From Flavobacterium sp. UBA7680 (lineage in GTDB: Bacteria; Bacteroidota; Bacteroidia; Flavobacteriales; Flavobacteriaceae), in the NCBI RefSeq assembly GCF_002482975.1, contig NZ_DLHA01000008.1, positions 4,468-68,467 of the forward strand: 64,000 bases of DNA, written 5' to 3'. Within the stretch, counting starts at the first letter, position 1; each line of letters starts with the position of its first letter. Shown here piece by piece: positions 8,226-17,159 of this stretch. The position numbers and the translations under genes are program-made. The notes under the pieces were generated by a model. That model was not told the origin of the DNA and searched no databases. It saw only the letters and a list, made by a program, of their open reading frames with translations.

Positions 8226-10286
8226 ATGAAATACATTTTCTTTTTTATAACCACTTTCGTTTTTGCACAGCAAACCAAATATGTTGATTTTAAATCGGTT
8301 TCGGGACAATTAAATATCGTTGATTCCCAAAAAATAATTTACGGACAAGTAGATTATAATTTTGAGGTTTTACAGCCGATTGATACCATAAAAATCGATG
8401 CCAAAAACATGCAGTTTACCAATGTTCAAATTGATGGAAAAGATGTGATTTTTATTAATACAAACAAAGAACTACAAATAATCAACAATTTTCAGAAAGG
8501 AAATAATCATCTGACTTTCAGTTACAACGCAAAACCAAAACAAGCCTTATATTTTGTAGATATTGAAAATAATGATATTCAAATCTGGACACAAGGGCAG
8601 GGAAGATACACCAGCAATTGGTTTCCAAGTTTTGATGATGTAAATGAAAAGGTAATTTTCAATCTCGGAATAACTTATAAAAAAGAATATCAGGTCGTTT
8701 CAAACGGAGTTTTAAAAAGCAAAACAGAGAAAGAAAATCTGATGCATTGGCAATACCAAATGGAAAACCCAATGAGTTCTTATTTATTGGTGCTTTCTAT
8801 TGGAAAATATGATAAAAAGCAATTTACTTCGAAATCTAAAGTTCCGTTAGAATATTATATCGAAAACAAAGATGCATCTCGTTTTGAACCAACATATCGT
8901 TATTCAAAGCGAATTTTTGATTTTTTGGAAAAAGAAATTGGAGTAAAATATCCGTGGAAAGTTTTCAGACAGATTCCGGTTCGGGATTTTTTATATGGCG
9001 GAATGGAAAATACAACAACTACACTTTTTACCACACGTTATGTAGTGGATGATATTGGTTTTACAGATCGAAATTATGCTAATGTTGATGCACATGAACT
9101 GGCGCATCATTGGTTTGGAGATTTAATTACAGCCGAAAGCAGCACACATCACTGGCTTCAGGAAGGTTTTGCAACTTATTATGCGTTATTGGCTGAAAGA
9201 AACATTTTTGGAGACGATTATTTTTATGCCAAATTATACGATACGGCACAGCAGATAAAATTTGCTTCAAGAACTGACACTATTCCGGTTTTGAATGGAA
9301 AAGCAAGTTCGCTGACTTTTTATGAAAAAGGAGCGTGGGCACTTTTCGTTTTGCATGAATCTATTGGCGACAAAGCTTTTAAAAAAGCAGTTAAAAGTTA
9401 TTTGAACAAATATGCATTCAAAAATGTAAACACAGAGAATTTCTTTGATGAAATTAAAAAAGTTTCAGATTTTGATTTGGTTCAGTTTCAGAAAACCTGG
9501 TTGGAATCTACAGCTTTCGATACGCCGACAGCCAATGCTTTATTGAGTAAAAACAATGCAATTAAAGTACGTTTAGAAGTTGATAAATTAAAGAAAACGC
9601 CTTTAAAAGAAAAGATTGATTTCTTTAATAAAACCATGGATTCAGATGTTCATCATTCAGTAAAAGAAGCAATTATTTCGCAATTGCAAACTGAAAAATA
9701 CGAAGATAAAAAAGAGTTACTACTAAAAGCTTTGCATCAAAATAATGTGCCGCTACGCCAGACTTTAGCAGAAACTTTATCAAAAATCCCAGAAGATTTT
9801 AGAACAGAATATGAAACACTTCTCGACGATAAATCATATCAAACACAAGAAGTTGCCTTGTTTTATCTATGGAATAACTTCCCAAGTCATAGAAAAGAAT
9901 ATCTCGATAAATCTAAAAACTGGATTGGTTTTAATGATTATAACCTTCGTACATTGTGGCTTTCGCTTGCTTTGTCTACTCCGGATTACAGCAGTAATTC
10001 TGAGGAATTGATAACTGAATTAATTTCTTTTTCGACAACAAAATACGAAGCAACTACACGCCAGAATGCATTAGAAAAATTAATTGCTTTTAAGTTTATT
10101 AACGATGAAGTTTTAACCAATTTGGTTAACGCTACAACGCACCATATGTGGCAGTTTTCTAAATTTGGAAGAGATTCGATTAGGATTTTATTAAAAAATT
10201 CAGAAATGCGTGCTTCATTTAATAGAATTTTACCTAATTTGACCCCCGATGAACAGTTTCAATTGAATCGTTTATTAAAAGAATAG
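8226..10286 (+). CDS. M1 family metallopeptidase (aminopeptidase N-like), secreted
   Basis: A 686-residue zinc aminopeptidase. The start at ATG 8226 gives a clean signal peptide (KYIFFFITTFVFAQ); an upstream TTG at 8193 would only add residues before it. The M1 exopeptidase motif GGMENTT lies near residue 258, and HELAHHWFGD (His290, Glu291, His294) is followed 18 residues later by Glu313, completing HExxH-X18-E. The C-terminal half is a helical HEAT-like region. It probably trims peptides in the periplasm or at the surface. The ATG overlaps the stop of the upstream RAYT frame as ATGA, so its promoter may lie within that repeat-laden gene. Confidence 0.92.
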   Translation: MKYIFFFITTFVFAQQTKYVDFKSVSGQLNIVDSQKIIYGQVDYNFEVLQPIDTIKIDAKNMQFTNVQIDGKDVIFINTNKELQIINNFQKGNNHLTFSYNAKPKQALYFVDIENNDIQIWTQGQGRYTSNWFPSFDDVNEKVIFNLGITYKKEYQVVSNGVLKSKTEKENLMHWQYQMENPMSSYLLVLSIGKYDKKQFTSKSKVPLEYYIENKDASRFEPTYRYSKRIFDFLEKEIGVKYPWKVFRQIPVRDFLYGGMENTTTTLFTTRYVVDDIGFTDRNYANVDAHELAHHWFGDLITAESSTHHWLQEGFATYYALLAERNIFGDDYFYAKLYDTAQQIKFASRTDTIPVLNGKASSLTFYEKGAWALFVLHESIGDKAFKKAVKSYLNKYAFKNVNTENFFDEIKKVSDFDLVQFQKTWLESTAFDTPTANALLSKNNAIKVRLEVDKLKKTPLKEKIDFFNKTMDSDVHHSVKEAIISQLQTEKYEDKKELLLKALHQNNVPLRQTLAETLSKIPEDFRTEYETLLDDKSYQTQEVALFYLWNNFPSHRKEYLDKSKNWIGFNDYNLRTLWLSLALSTPDYSSNSEELITELISFSTTKYEATTRQNALEKLIAFKFINDEVLTNLVNATTHHMWQFSKFGRDSIRILLKNSEMRASFNRILPNLTPDEQFQLNRLLKE

Positions 10287-10387
10287 AAAATAGAGAATAG
10301 AAGAAAGAAAATAGATTTGTAAGTAAGTCTATATTCTATTTTCTTTCCTCTATTCTCTAACCAAAAACAAAACCTACTTTATATTTT
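10287..10387. terminator. 25-bp inverted repeat between peptidase and patatin genes
   Basis: TAGAGAATAGAAGAAAGAAAATAGA at 10291-10315, shown here only by its purine-rich AGAGAATAG / GAAAGAAAATAG character, pairs with 10335-10359 at 24 of 25 positions across a 19-nt loop. It could terminate the peptidase transcript, but there is no T tract, and similar pyrimidine-rich sequence lies at 3213-3260, so it may be another dispersed repeat. Confidence 0.5.
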
Positions 10388-11287
10388 ATGAGAGCATTAG
10401 TTATTTCTGGTGGTGGAAGTAAAGGCGCCTTTGCCGGAGGAGTTGCACAGTATTTAATAGAAGAAAAACGACATGAATACGATTTATTTATAGGAACATC
10501 TACAGGAAGTTTACTTATCCCGCATTTAGCTCTCGGTCATATCAAAAAAATACATTCCGTTTATACAAATGTTACGATGTCCAGTATTTTTAATATTTGC
10601 CCATTTGTAGTAAAAGTAAAAGAAGGAGTAGATATCGTGACGATTAATCACTTTAATGTACTTCGTCAGTTTTTTAAGGGAAAGAGGACTTTTGGCGAAA
10701 GCAAAGGTTTAAAGAAATACATTCGAAATAACTTTTCGCTCTCTGATTTCAATAACCTTAAAAAAATGAATAATGACGTAATTATCACGGTCACCAATTT
10801 CACTAAAAACGAGTCAGAATACAAATCAGTAAAAGATTGCAGTTATGAAGAGTTTTGTGATTGGTCTTGGATCTCCAGTAATTATGTTCCATTTATGAGT
10901 TTGGTTTCAAAAAACAATTACGAATATGGAGATGGCGGGTTTTCAAGTTTAGTTCCAATTCGTGAAGCTATCAATCGCGGTGCAACTGAAATCGATGTTA
11001 TTATTTTAGAAACAGAAGTCAATACAAGCAAAATGGTTATTGGTAAAAATCCATTTTCATTAATGATTGATTTGTTCCGAATTGCCTTAGATCAGGTTGA
11101 AAAACATGATATTGCTATAGGAAAACTTATGGCAAACACTAAAGATGTGAAACTTAATTTATATTACACTCCCACAAAACTAACCGATAATGCACTAATT
11201 TTCAACAAAGAAATAATGAAAGAATGGTGGAAACAAGGTTACGAATATGCTCAGAATAAGTCTGAGGTTATGAGTGATAATAGGTAG
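10388..11287 (+). CDS. Patatin-like phospholipase
   Basis: A 299-residue serine hydrolase of the patatin/RssA type. The oxyanion-hole motif SGGGSKGAFAGG is at residues 7-18, the nucleophile elbow GTSTG has Ser38, and the catalytic Asp is in GDGG at Asp182, giving the Ser-Asp dyad. It lacks a signal peptide and is presumably cytoplasmic or membrane associated, releasing fatty acids from lipids. It ends 22 bp before the next gene on the same strand, so the two may be cotranscribed. Confidence 0.9.
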   Translation: MRALVISGGGSKGAFAGGVAQYLIEEKRHEYDLFIGTSTGSLLIPHLALGHIKKIHSVYTNVTMSSIFNICPFVVKVKEGVDIVTINHFNVLRQFFKGKRTFGESKGLKKYIRNNFSLSDFNNLKKMNNDVIITVTNFTKNESEYKSVKDCSYEEFCDWSWISSNYVPFMSLVSKNNYEYGDGGFSSLVPIREAINRGATEIDVIILETEVNTSKMVIGKNPFSLMIDLFRIALDQVEKHDIAIGKLMANTKDVKLNLYYTPTKLTDNALIFNKEIMKEWWKQGYEYAQNKSEVMSDNR

Positions 11288-11309
11288 TTTTAAAACAGAA
11301 ATATAAAGA

Positions 11310-12242
11310 ATGAAAAAATATTACGGAATTATATTTGCAGTAATTTATGCGTTGATTTTTAGAGTTTTAGTTGAATTCAATATTCTCGAAATTAATTCGA
11401 TAGTTTATCTAATTTTAGTTCCAATTGTAATGGGCTATCTTCCTTTTTTATTAGATCCGGAAGCTTTTATAAATAGTGGATTCAGGGTAGTTTCCTTTCC
11501 GATAGCGGGTACAATTTTGTTTTTAATTATCGCTTTTGTAAGCCGATTAGAAGATATAGGTTGTTTTTTTATTTTATTTATTCCGTATCTAATTGTTTCT
11601 TTATTGGTAAGCTTAATTATTCGTTATTTCATTAAAGTCAAGATAGATTATGATAGAAAAAGTGTAAAAAGAAGTACTTTATTTTTATTCATAATTCCCA
11701 TAATTTTTGGAAATCTTGAAAAGTATGCAGAGAAAAAAGAAGCTAATTATCAAATTTCAAATACCATAATTATTAACACTCCAAAAGAGGTTGTGTGGGG
11801 TAATTTATTTTCGGTTCCGGAACTAACAAATTATATCGACAATTCAGTTTATAATTATTTAGGTTTTCCAAATCCGATAAAATCAGAATATAATCCTGAT
11901 ACAAATGTAAGATTAGGATATTTTAATAACGGAATAATATTAAACGAGAAAGTTATTAAAGAAGAAAAGTTTAAAAAATTATCTTTTAGTATCAACGTTA
12001 AAGAATCAAAATTTGACGACAGTCCAACTTTTAGGCACATTCTTAAAAAAGAAAATTTAGTTTTTAATTCCATAACTTACAATCTAGAAGCAGTTAGTGA
12101 ATCAAAAACTAAATTAACTCTTGTATGCGATTATAAAATGAAAACTAATATTCTGTTATATGGGGAATATTGTTCTAAAAATATAATTTCAGATTTTGAG
12201 AATAAATTGTTACACGCTTTAAAGAAACGAATAGAACAATAA
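11310..12242 (+). CDS. Membrane protein with C-terminal SRPBCC-like domain
   Basis: Unrecognised 310-residue protein. The first half has about four hydrophobic segments (residues about 5-25, 30-45, 62-80, 84-108) plus a further one near 125-137. The soluble C-terminal half, from about residue 150, starts with NTIIINTPKEVVWGNLFSV, the usual opening strand of SRPBCC/polyketide-cyclase ligand-binding domains, and ends in a long helix. A role in lipid or hydrophobic-ligand handling fits the upstream patatin, but that is inference. Confidence 0.6.
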   Translation: MKKYYGIIFAVIYALIFRVLVEFNILEINSIVYLILVPIVMGYLPFLLDPEAFINSGFRVVSFPIAGTILFLIIAFVSRLEDIGCFFILFIPYLIVSLLVSLIIRYFIKVKIDYDRKSVKRSTLFLFIIPIIFGNLEKYAEKKEANYQISNTIIINTPKEVVWGNLFSVPELTNYIDNSVYNYLGFPNPIKSEYNPDTNVRLGYFNNGIILNEKVIKEEKFKKLSFSINVKESKFDDSPTFRHILKKENLVFNSITYNLEAVSESKTKLTLVCDYKMKTNILLYGEYCSKNIISDFENKLLHALKKRIEQ

Positions 12243-12246
12243 AATT

Positions 12247-12768
12247 CTACCAAAGTTCTGCAACCTCGTTTTTAATATAACCTAAAGCAGCATTACTTGG
12301 AGATTGTTTTTCTAAAAGTTCATTCAAAATAACTTCACGAAGTTTATCTGCGCTGTCAACACGGTCGCTCATGGCAGCTTTACGAATCATTTGAATTGTT
12401 GAGTTTTTTGCAGTTGTAATAATTGTCCAGCATTCATCAGACATATAAATTTGCTGCGTTAAATTGTGCTCGAATTCTTGTTCGATTTGGTCGATTACAA
12501 AGTTTTCGTAATCATGTTTATCGTGTGAAATTGGAGTGATTCTGATTAATAATTTTGTCAAATTAATACGCTCTAAAAATAAAGTCATACGCTCGTAAGC
12601 TTGTAAACGTATCGGAAGTGATTCTTTATGCGCTTGTCTGTTCAACAAAAAAGCACGCTTTTTATCATTGTTTTTAATATGCAGTTCAAAAAAACTGTAG
12701 GCTACAAATCCGGTAACAATGGCAGGTAAAGTATAACTTGCTAATTCTATAATTCTTGTAAAATCCAT
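12247..12768 (-). CDS. Conserved membrane-anchored hypothetical protein
   Basis: The ATG at 12768 is preferred over one at 12816 because it begins MDFTRIIELASYTLPAIVTGFVAY directly with an N-terminal membrane segment. The 173-residue product then has a basic KKRAFLLNRQAH stretch and a helical cytoplasmic domain. Similar proteins occur in flavobacteria as uncharacterised proteins; no function is known to me. It is convergent with the membrane/SRPBCC gene (4-bp gap). Confidence 0.7.
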   Translation of the reverse strand: MDFTRIIELASYTLPAIVTGFVAYSFFELHIKNNDKKRAFLLNRQAHKESLPIRLQAYERMTLFLERINLTKLLIRITPISHDKHDYENFVIDQIEQEFEHNLTQQIYMSDECWTIITTAKNSTIQMIRKAAMSDRVDSADKLREVILNELLEKQSPSNAALGYIKNEVAELW

Positions 12769-12850
12769 TTGGGTAAATTTTTTTAGCAAAAATATACTTT
12801 TTGACGAGAAATCCACTTTAAATTTACACGAATAAACAAATTGTAAAACT

Positions 12851-12858
12851 TACTTTTG
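12851..12858 (+). promoter_or_regulatory. Possible -7 promoter element, TACTTTTG
   Basis: TAnnTTTG match 26 bp before the chosen start at 12884. Confidence 0.4.
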
Positions 12859-12883
12859 CAACTTGTTTTTTAATACACTTTTA

Positions 12884-13651
12884 ATGGATTCATACATAAT
12901 ACTTTTTCTTTGCCTAGCAGCTTTTGCGGCAGGATTTATTGATGCAATAGTGGGCGGCGGCGGATTAATCCAAACACCAATGGGATTAATTTTATTGCCT
13001 AATCTTCCTGTTTCAACTGTAATTGGAACTTTAAAAATCCCTGCTTTTAGCGGAACAGCTTTTGCGGCTTTTCAATATCTGAAAAAGGTAGTTATTCAAT
13101 GGAAATTGCTTTTGATTATGATGTGTTTAGCAGTTCCGTCGGCATTTTTGGGATCTACTATTTTGACACTTGTAAGCAATGATTTTATGAAACCGCTTTT
13201 GCTTGTCGTTTTGTCGTTATTGTTTATATATACATACGTAAAGAAAAATTTCGGACAGCATGTTGCAAAAGATCATTCTGCAACAACTCAAATAATTTAT
13301 GCAGTTGTCATTAGTATAATTGTTGGCTTCTACGACGGATTTATTGGTCCGGGAACAGGAAGTTTTTTCGTTGTAGCATTTATTGCGCTTTTAGGTTTTG
13401 ATTTTTTGCACGCTTCCGCGAATGCTAAAATGGTAAATCTGGCAACGAATTTCGGTTCAATTTGTTTGTTTATGATAAAAGGAAAAATCATCTGGACAAT
13501 CGCAATCCCGATGGCAGTAAGTAACGGACTTGGCGGCTGGCTTGGAGCAAAACTCGCAATCAATAAAGGAAATGGCTTTATTAGAATTTTCTTTTTGATT
13601 GTGGTTGTGGGAACTTTGATCCGCTTTGCTTACGACGTTTTCTATAAGTAG
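12884..13651 (+). CDS. TSUP family transporter (sulfite exporter TauE/SafE)
   Basis: A 255-residue polytopic membrane protein with about eight hydrophobic segments in two similar halves. The N-terminal half has the family motif FAAGFIDAIVGGGGLIQTP and the second half repeats it as VGFYDGFIGPGTGSFF. TSUP proteins move sulfite, sulfonates or other organic anions across the inner membrane; the substrate here cannot be read from sequence. The ATG at 12884 is preferred over an upstream one at 12863 that adds seven residues. Confidence 0.9.
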   Translation: MDSYIILFLCLAAFAAGFIDAIVGGGGLIQTPMGLILLPNLPVSTVIGTLKIPAFSGTAFAAFQYLKKVVIQWKLLLIMMCLAVPSAFLGSTILTLVSNDFMKPLLLVVLSLLFIYTYVKKNFGQHVAKDHSATTQIIYAVVISIIVGFYDGFIGPGTGSFFVVAFIALLGFDFLHASANAKMVNLATNFGSICLFMIKGKIIWTIAIPMAVSNGLGGWLGAKLAINKGNGFIRIFFLIVVVGTLIRFAYDVFYK

Positions 13652-13871
13652 TTTTTTTAAACCATATAAGTTATATAAGGAATTATAAGCTGCACTTTGA
13701 AAAGATTTTGAAAATCTAGGCCATATAAGCGTTACTGGTTTTGTTTAAGTTACAGAATTAAATGAACTTATATCACTTATATGGTTCAAAAAAAACTTAG
13801 CATCTCAGAACCTTAGTATCTTAGGAACTTTCTTTTTTAATTCTTATTTTTGCATAAAGGAGAAAAATTAC
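13652..13871. repeat. Spacer with two dispersed repeat families and a possible promoter
   Basis: AACCATATAAGTTATATAAG at 13660-13679 pairs with CTTATATCACTTATATGGTT at 13767-13786 (19 of 20 positions). A copy of the CTTAGCATCTCAGAACCTTAG repeat follows at 13796-13829. A TAnnTTTG element (TATTTTTG) at 13845-13852 lies 19 bp before the helicase start. Confidence 0.7.
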
Positions 13872-16208
13872 ATGCAGAAATATATTGACCAGCTCAACGA
13901 AGCACAGAGAGCGCCTGTTTTACAAAAAGACGGGCCAATGATTATTATTGCTGGTGCAGGTTCGGGGAAAACCCGTGTTTTAACAATTAGAATTGCTTAT
14001 TTGATGGCTCAGGGTGTTGATGCTTTCAACATTTTGTCGCTGACTTTTACCAATAAAGCAGCCCGTGAAATGAAGCACAGGATTTCGGATATTGTGGGAG
14101 CATCTGAGGCTAAAAACCTTTGGATGGGAACTTTTCACTCGATATTTGCCCGTATTCTTCGTTCAGAATCAGATCATTTAGGTTATCCCTCAAATTTTAC
14201 AATTTACGATTCTCAGGATTCGGCGAGACTGATTTCTTCAATTATTAAAGAAATGCAGCTAGATCGTGATATCTACAAACCAAAACAGATTTTAGGCCGT
14301 ATATCTAGTTATAAAAACAGCTTAATTACAGTAAAAGCCTATTTCAATAATCCGGAATTAGTCGAGGCTGATGCAATGGCAAAAAGGCCGAGATTAGGAG
14401 AAATTTATCAGCAGTATGTAGAACGTTGTTTTAAGGCTGGAGCAATGGATTTTGATGATTTGTTACTGAAAACCAATGAGTTATTAACTCGTTTTCCAGA
14501 AGTTTTAGCAAAATATCAGGATCGTTTCCGTTATATTTTGGTTGATGAGTACCAAGATACGAATCACTCTCAGTATTTGATTGTTAGAGCTTTATCAGAC
14601 AGATTTCAAAATATTTGTGTGGTTGGAGATGATGCACAGAGTATTTATGCCTTCCGTGGAGCGAATATCAATAATATCCTGAATTTCCAAAAGGATTATG
14701 AAGGTGTAGTAATGTATCGTTTAGAGCAGAATTACCGTTCAACTCGAAATATTGTGGAAGCTGCAAATACGGTTATGGAGCACAACAAAACTAAACTGGA
14801 TAAAGTAGTTTGGACTGCAAATGATTTTGGTCCAAGAATTAAAGTCCATCGAAGTTTGACGGATGCTGAAGAAGGTCGTTTTGTAGCCAGTACGATTTTT
14901 GAACAGAAAATGCAGAATCAATTGCATAATGGAGCTTTTGCAATTTTGTATCGTACTAATGCTCAGTCGCGTGCAATGGAGGACGCGTTGAGAAAACGTG
15001 ATATTCCGTATAGAATTTATGGTGGATTATCTTTCTACCAACGTAAGGAAATTAAAGACGTTTTATGTTATTTGCGTTTGGTTTTAAATCCGAAAGATGA
15101 AGAGGCTTTGATTCGTGTTATCAACTATCCTGCACGTGGAATTGGAGATACAACTGTAGAAAAATTGACTATTGCCGCAAACCATTACAAACGCTCGATT
15201 TGGGAAGTAATGGTAAATATTGATAAAATCGACTTGAAACTGAATGCTGGTACAAAAAACAAATTGAAGGATTTTGTGACAATGATTCAGAGTTTTCAAG
15301 TTATCGATCAGAATCAAGATGCATTTTATATAACAGATCACGTTGCAAAGAAAACCGGTTTGGTTCAGGAATTAAAGAAAGATGCAACTCCGGAAGGAAT
15401 GGCAAAAATTCAAAATATCGAAGAACTTTTAAACGGTATTAAGGACTTTACAGAAGGACAAAGAGAAATTGACGGAGCTAGAGGTGCACTTTCTGAATTT
15501 ATGGAAGATGTGGCTTTGGCAACAGATTTGGATAAAGATACCAATGATGAAGATCGTGTTGCTTTGATGACGATTCACTTAGCAAAAGGATTAGAATTTC
15601 CTCATGTTTTTGTAGTTGGTATGGAAGAAGATTTGTTTCCGAGTGCGATGAGTATGAGTACGAGAAGTGAATTAGAAGAAGAACGTCGTTTATTTTATGT
15701 AGCTTTAACTCGTGCAGAACACCAGGCGTATTTGACTTATGCACAGTCACGTTATCGTTGGGGTAAATTGACAGATAGTGAACCATCACGTTTTATTGAA
15801 GAAATTGACGGGCAGTTTCTGGAATATCTAACTCCGTCAGAAAGTAATTATCGTTATAAATCTCCAATTGACGGCGATATTTTTGGAGACATTGATAAAT
15901 CAAAATTACGATTAGCAAAACCAGTAGGAGGAACGCCGCCAAAGCATATTACAGATAATAACCCGAAACCGGACTTAAATATTCGTAAATTAAAACCTGT
16001 ATCTGGAAATGCGCCGGAAAGTTCTAATACTAATTTGTTTGACAGTAAACTAACAATTGGAAATGTCGTAATGCACGAACGTTTCGGAAAAGGAGAAGTG
16101 ATTAATTTAGAAGGAGTTGGAGCTGATAAAAAAGCCGAAATTAAATTTGAAGTAGGAGGAATTAAAAAACTTCTATTAAGATTTGCTAAATTAGATGTTG
16201 TAGGATAA
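13872..16208 (+). CDS. UvrD/PcrA-type superfamily 1 DNA helicase
   Basis: A 778-residue 3'-5' helicase acting in repair and in clearing proteins from DNA. Motif I is IIAGAGSGKTRVL (about residues 24-36). The other motifs are LTFTNKAAREMK, LVDEYQDTN (motif II), GDDAQSIYAFRGA (motif III), EQNYRST (motif IV), VALMTIHLAKGLEFPHVF (motif V) and RRLFYVALTRA (motif VI). A C-terminal region with a Tudor-like end (GNVVMHERFGKGEVINLEG) is typical of PcrA. I cannot separate UvrD from PcrA, so no symbol is given. Confidence 0.95.
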   Translation: MQKYIDQLNEAQRAPVLQKDGPMIIIAGAGSGKTRVLTIRIAYLMAQGVDAFNILSLTFTNKAAREMKHRISDIVGASEAKNLWMGTFHSIFARILRSESDHLGYPSNFTIYDSQDSARLISSIIKEMQLDRDIYKPKQILGRISSYKNSLITVKAYFNNPELVEADAMAKRPRLGEIYQQYVERCFKAGAMDFDDLLLKTNELLTRFPEVLAKYQDRFRYILVDEYQDTNHSQYLIVRALSDRFQNICVVGDDAQSIYAFRGANINNILNFQKDYEGVVMYRLEQNYRSTRNIVEAANTVMEHNKTKLDKVVWTANDFGPRIKVHRSLTDAEEGRFVASTIFEQKMQNQLHNGAFAILYRTNAQSRAMEDALRKRDIPYRIYGGLSFYQRKEIKDVLCYLRLVLNPKDEEALIRVINYPARGIGDTTVEKLTIAANHYKRSIWEVMVNIDKIDLKLNAGTKNKLKDFVTMIQSFQVIDQNQDAFYITDHVAKKTGLVQELKKDATPEGMAKIQNIEELLNGIKDFTEGQREIDGARGALSEFMEDVALATDLDKDTNDEDRVALMTIHLAKGLEFPHVFVVGMEEDLFPSAMSMSTRSELEEERRLFYVALTRAEHQAYLTYAQSRYRWGKLTDSEPSRFIEEIDGQFLEYLTPSESNYRYKSPIDGDIFGDIDKSKLRLAKPVGGTPPKHITDNNPKPDLNIRKLKPVSGNAPESSNTNLFDSKLTIGNVVMHERFGKGEVINLEGVGADKKAEIKFEVGGIKKLLLRFAKLDVVG

Positions 16209-16234
16209 ATAAAGTTTCAGCTTTTGAAAACATT

Positions 16235-16301
16235 TGTCACCCTGAGCGAAGTCGAAGGGCGCTCCAATTGGACGTGGGCTTCGACTTCGCTCAGCCTGAC
16301 A
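16235..16301. repeat. Inverted pair of the CCTGAGCGAAGTCGAAGG dispersed repeat
   Basis: TGTCACCCTGAGCGAAGTCG at 16235-16254 is mirrored by CGACTTCGCTCAGCCTGACA at 16282-16301, nearly perfect. A solitary copy is at 961. It lies just after the helicase gene and could act as its transcript end. It is followed by AACTTGAAACCTGAAAC repeats (16309-16330) that recur at 19537-19595 and 58931-58955. Confidence 0.8.
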
Positions 16302-16350
16302 GCAGAGAACTTGAAACCTGAAACAAACAAAACTTTAAACAAAAACCAAA

Positions 16351-16971
16351 ATGGCAGAATTCATAAAAATATATCCAGATAAACCTAGTGAAGCTGCAAT
16401 TGCAAAAGTTGTAAAAGTGCTTCAAAATGGTGGTTTGGTAATTTATCCAACAGATACTGTTTACGGTTTAGGTTGTGATATTACCAATTCTCGAGCATTA
16501 GAAAAAGTAGCGAAAATAAAAGGAGTAAAATTAGAGAAAGCAAACTTCTCTTTCATCTGTCATGATTTAAGTAATCTTTCAGATTATGTACGCCAGATTG
16601 ATACTTCGACTTTTAAAATATTAAAAAGAGCTTTACCTGGACCTTATACATTTATTTTACCGGGAAATAATAACCTGCCAAAAGAGTTTAAAAAGAAAAC
16701 TACTGTTGGTATTCGTGTTCCTGATAATAATATTGTTTTAGAAATTGTTCGTCAGTTAGGAAATCCAATTGTTTCGACTTCGATTCGTGATGAAGATGAT
16801 GTAATTGAGTATACTACAGATCCTGAATTGATTTTTGAAAAATGGCAGAATCTGGTTGATATGGTAATTGATGGTGGTTATGGAGATAATATTCCGTCAA
16901 CAATTATAGATTTATCAGAGCATGAGCCGGTAGTTGTAAGGGAAGGAAAAGGGGATGTTGATATTTTGTAA
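16351..16971 (+). CDS. Sua5/YciO/YrdC family protein (L-threonylcarbamoyladenylate synthase-like)
   Basis: A 206-residue single-domain YrdC fold with GLVIYPTDTVYGLGCD near residue 29, then KANFSFICHDLSNLSDY, GPYTFILPG and VGIRVPDN. Family members make threonylcarbamoyl-AMP for the t6A modification of tRNA position 37. The short form without the Sua5 C-terminal domain and the KANFSFIC region lean towards the YciO subgroup, whose activity is less certain. TsaE, another t6A protein, is encoded at 30353-30760. Confidence 0.85.
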   Translation: MAEFIKIYPDKPSEAAIAKVVKVLQNGGLVIYPTDTVYGLGCDITNSRALEKVAKIKGVKLEKANFSFICHDLSNLSDYVRQIDTSTFKILKRALPGPYTFILPGNNNLPKEFKKKTTVGIRVPDNNIVLEIVRQLGNPIVSTSIRDEDDVIEYTTDPELIFEKWQNLVDMVIDGGYGDNIPSTIIDLSEHEPVVVREGKGDVDIL

Positions 16972-17104
16972 AAAAAAACTTAAATAGCATAAAACTTAAA
17001 AAATTATAACTAACTTTAGTATAGTTAAAATTTAGTTAGTTAATAAAAGCAATGTTGTCCTTAATTTCTTTTAATTGGTTGTTAAAAAAGATTAAGGATA
17101 CAAA

Positions 17105-17133
17105 AAAAGGCTGGTCAATTGACCAGCCTTTTC
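17105..17133. terminator. Bidirectional rho-independent terminator
   Basis: A perfect palindrome AAAAGGCTGGTC / GACCAGCCTTTT flanked by A and T runs lies between the convergent YrdC-like and OmpA genes and can serve both. Confidence 0.9.
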
Positions 17134-17159
17134 TGTATATAAAGTATATTACTTTAAAA

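Larger units (their letters stand above)
7093..8229 (+). pseudogene. REP-associated tyrosine transposase (RAYT, Y1_Tnp family), interrupted and expanded by REP repeats
   Basis: Reading from ATG 7093 gives a RAYT N-terminus (NRLRDWDYSSEAVYFITMVT, RECIFG) up to an in-frame TAA at 7243-7245. The same frame continues without shift (NGKIVENELLKSIKIRKNW) into the HUH motif WIVMPNHIHLLIEI, and ends with QNYHDHIVRNYKTFETIYDYIKNNP, which carries the probable catalytic Tyr. RAYTs are single-strand transposases that act on REP hairpins. Between the HUH motif and the C-terminal part lie about 220 residues absent from compact family members, made of three repeats (7408-7602, 7603-7812, 7813 to about 8010) that read QINTSHIVETHSSASTS and AETHCCASLQ. 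Each repeat contains two REP palindromes in opposite orientation. The stop makes a full product unlikely, though a GTG at 7258 leaves 323 open codons. The stop codon overlaps the next start (ATGA). Confidence 0.85.
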
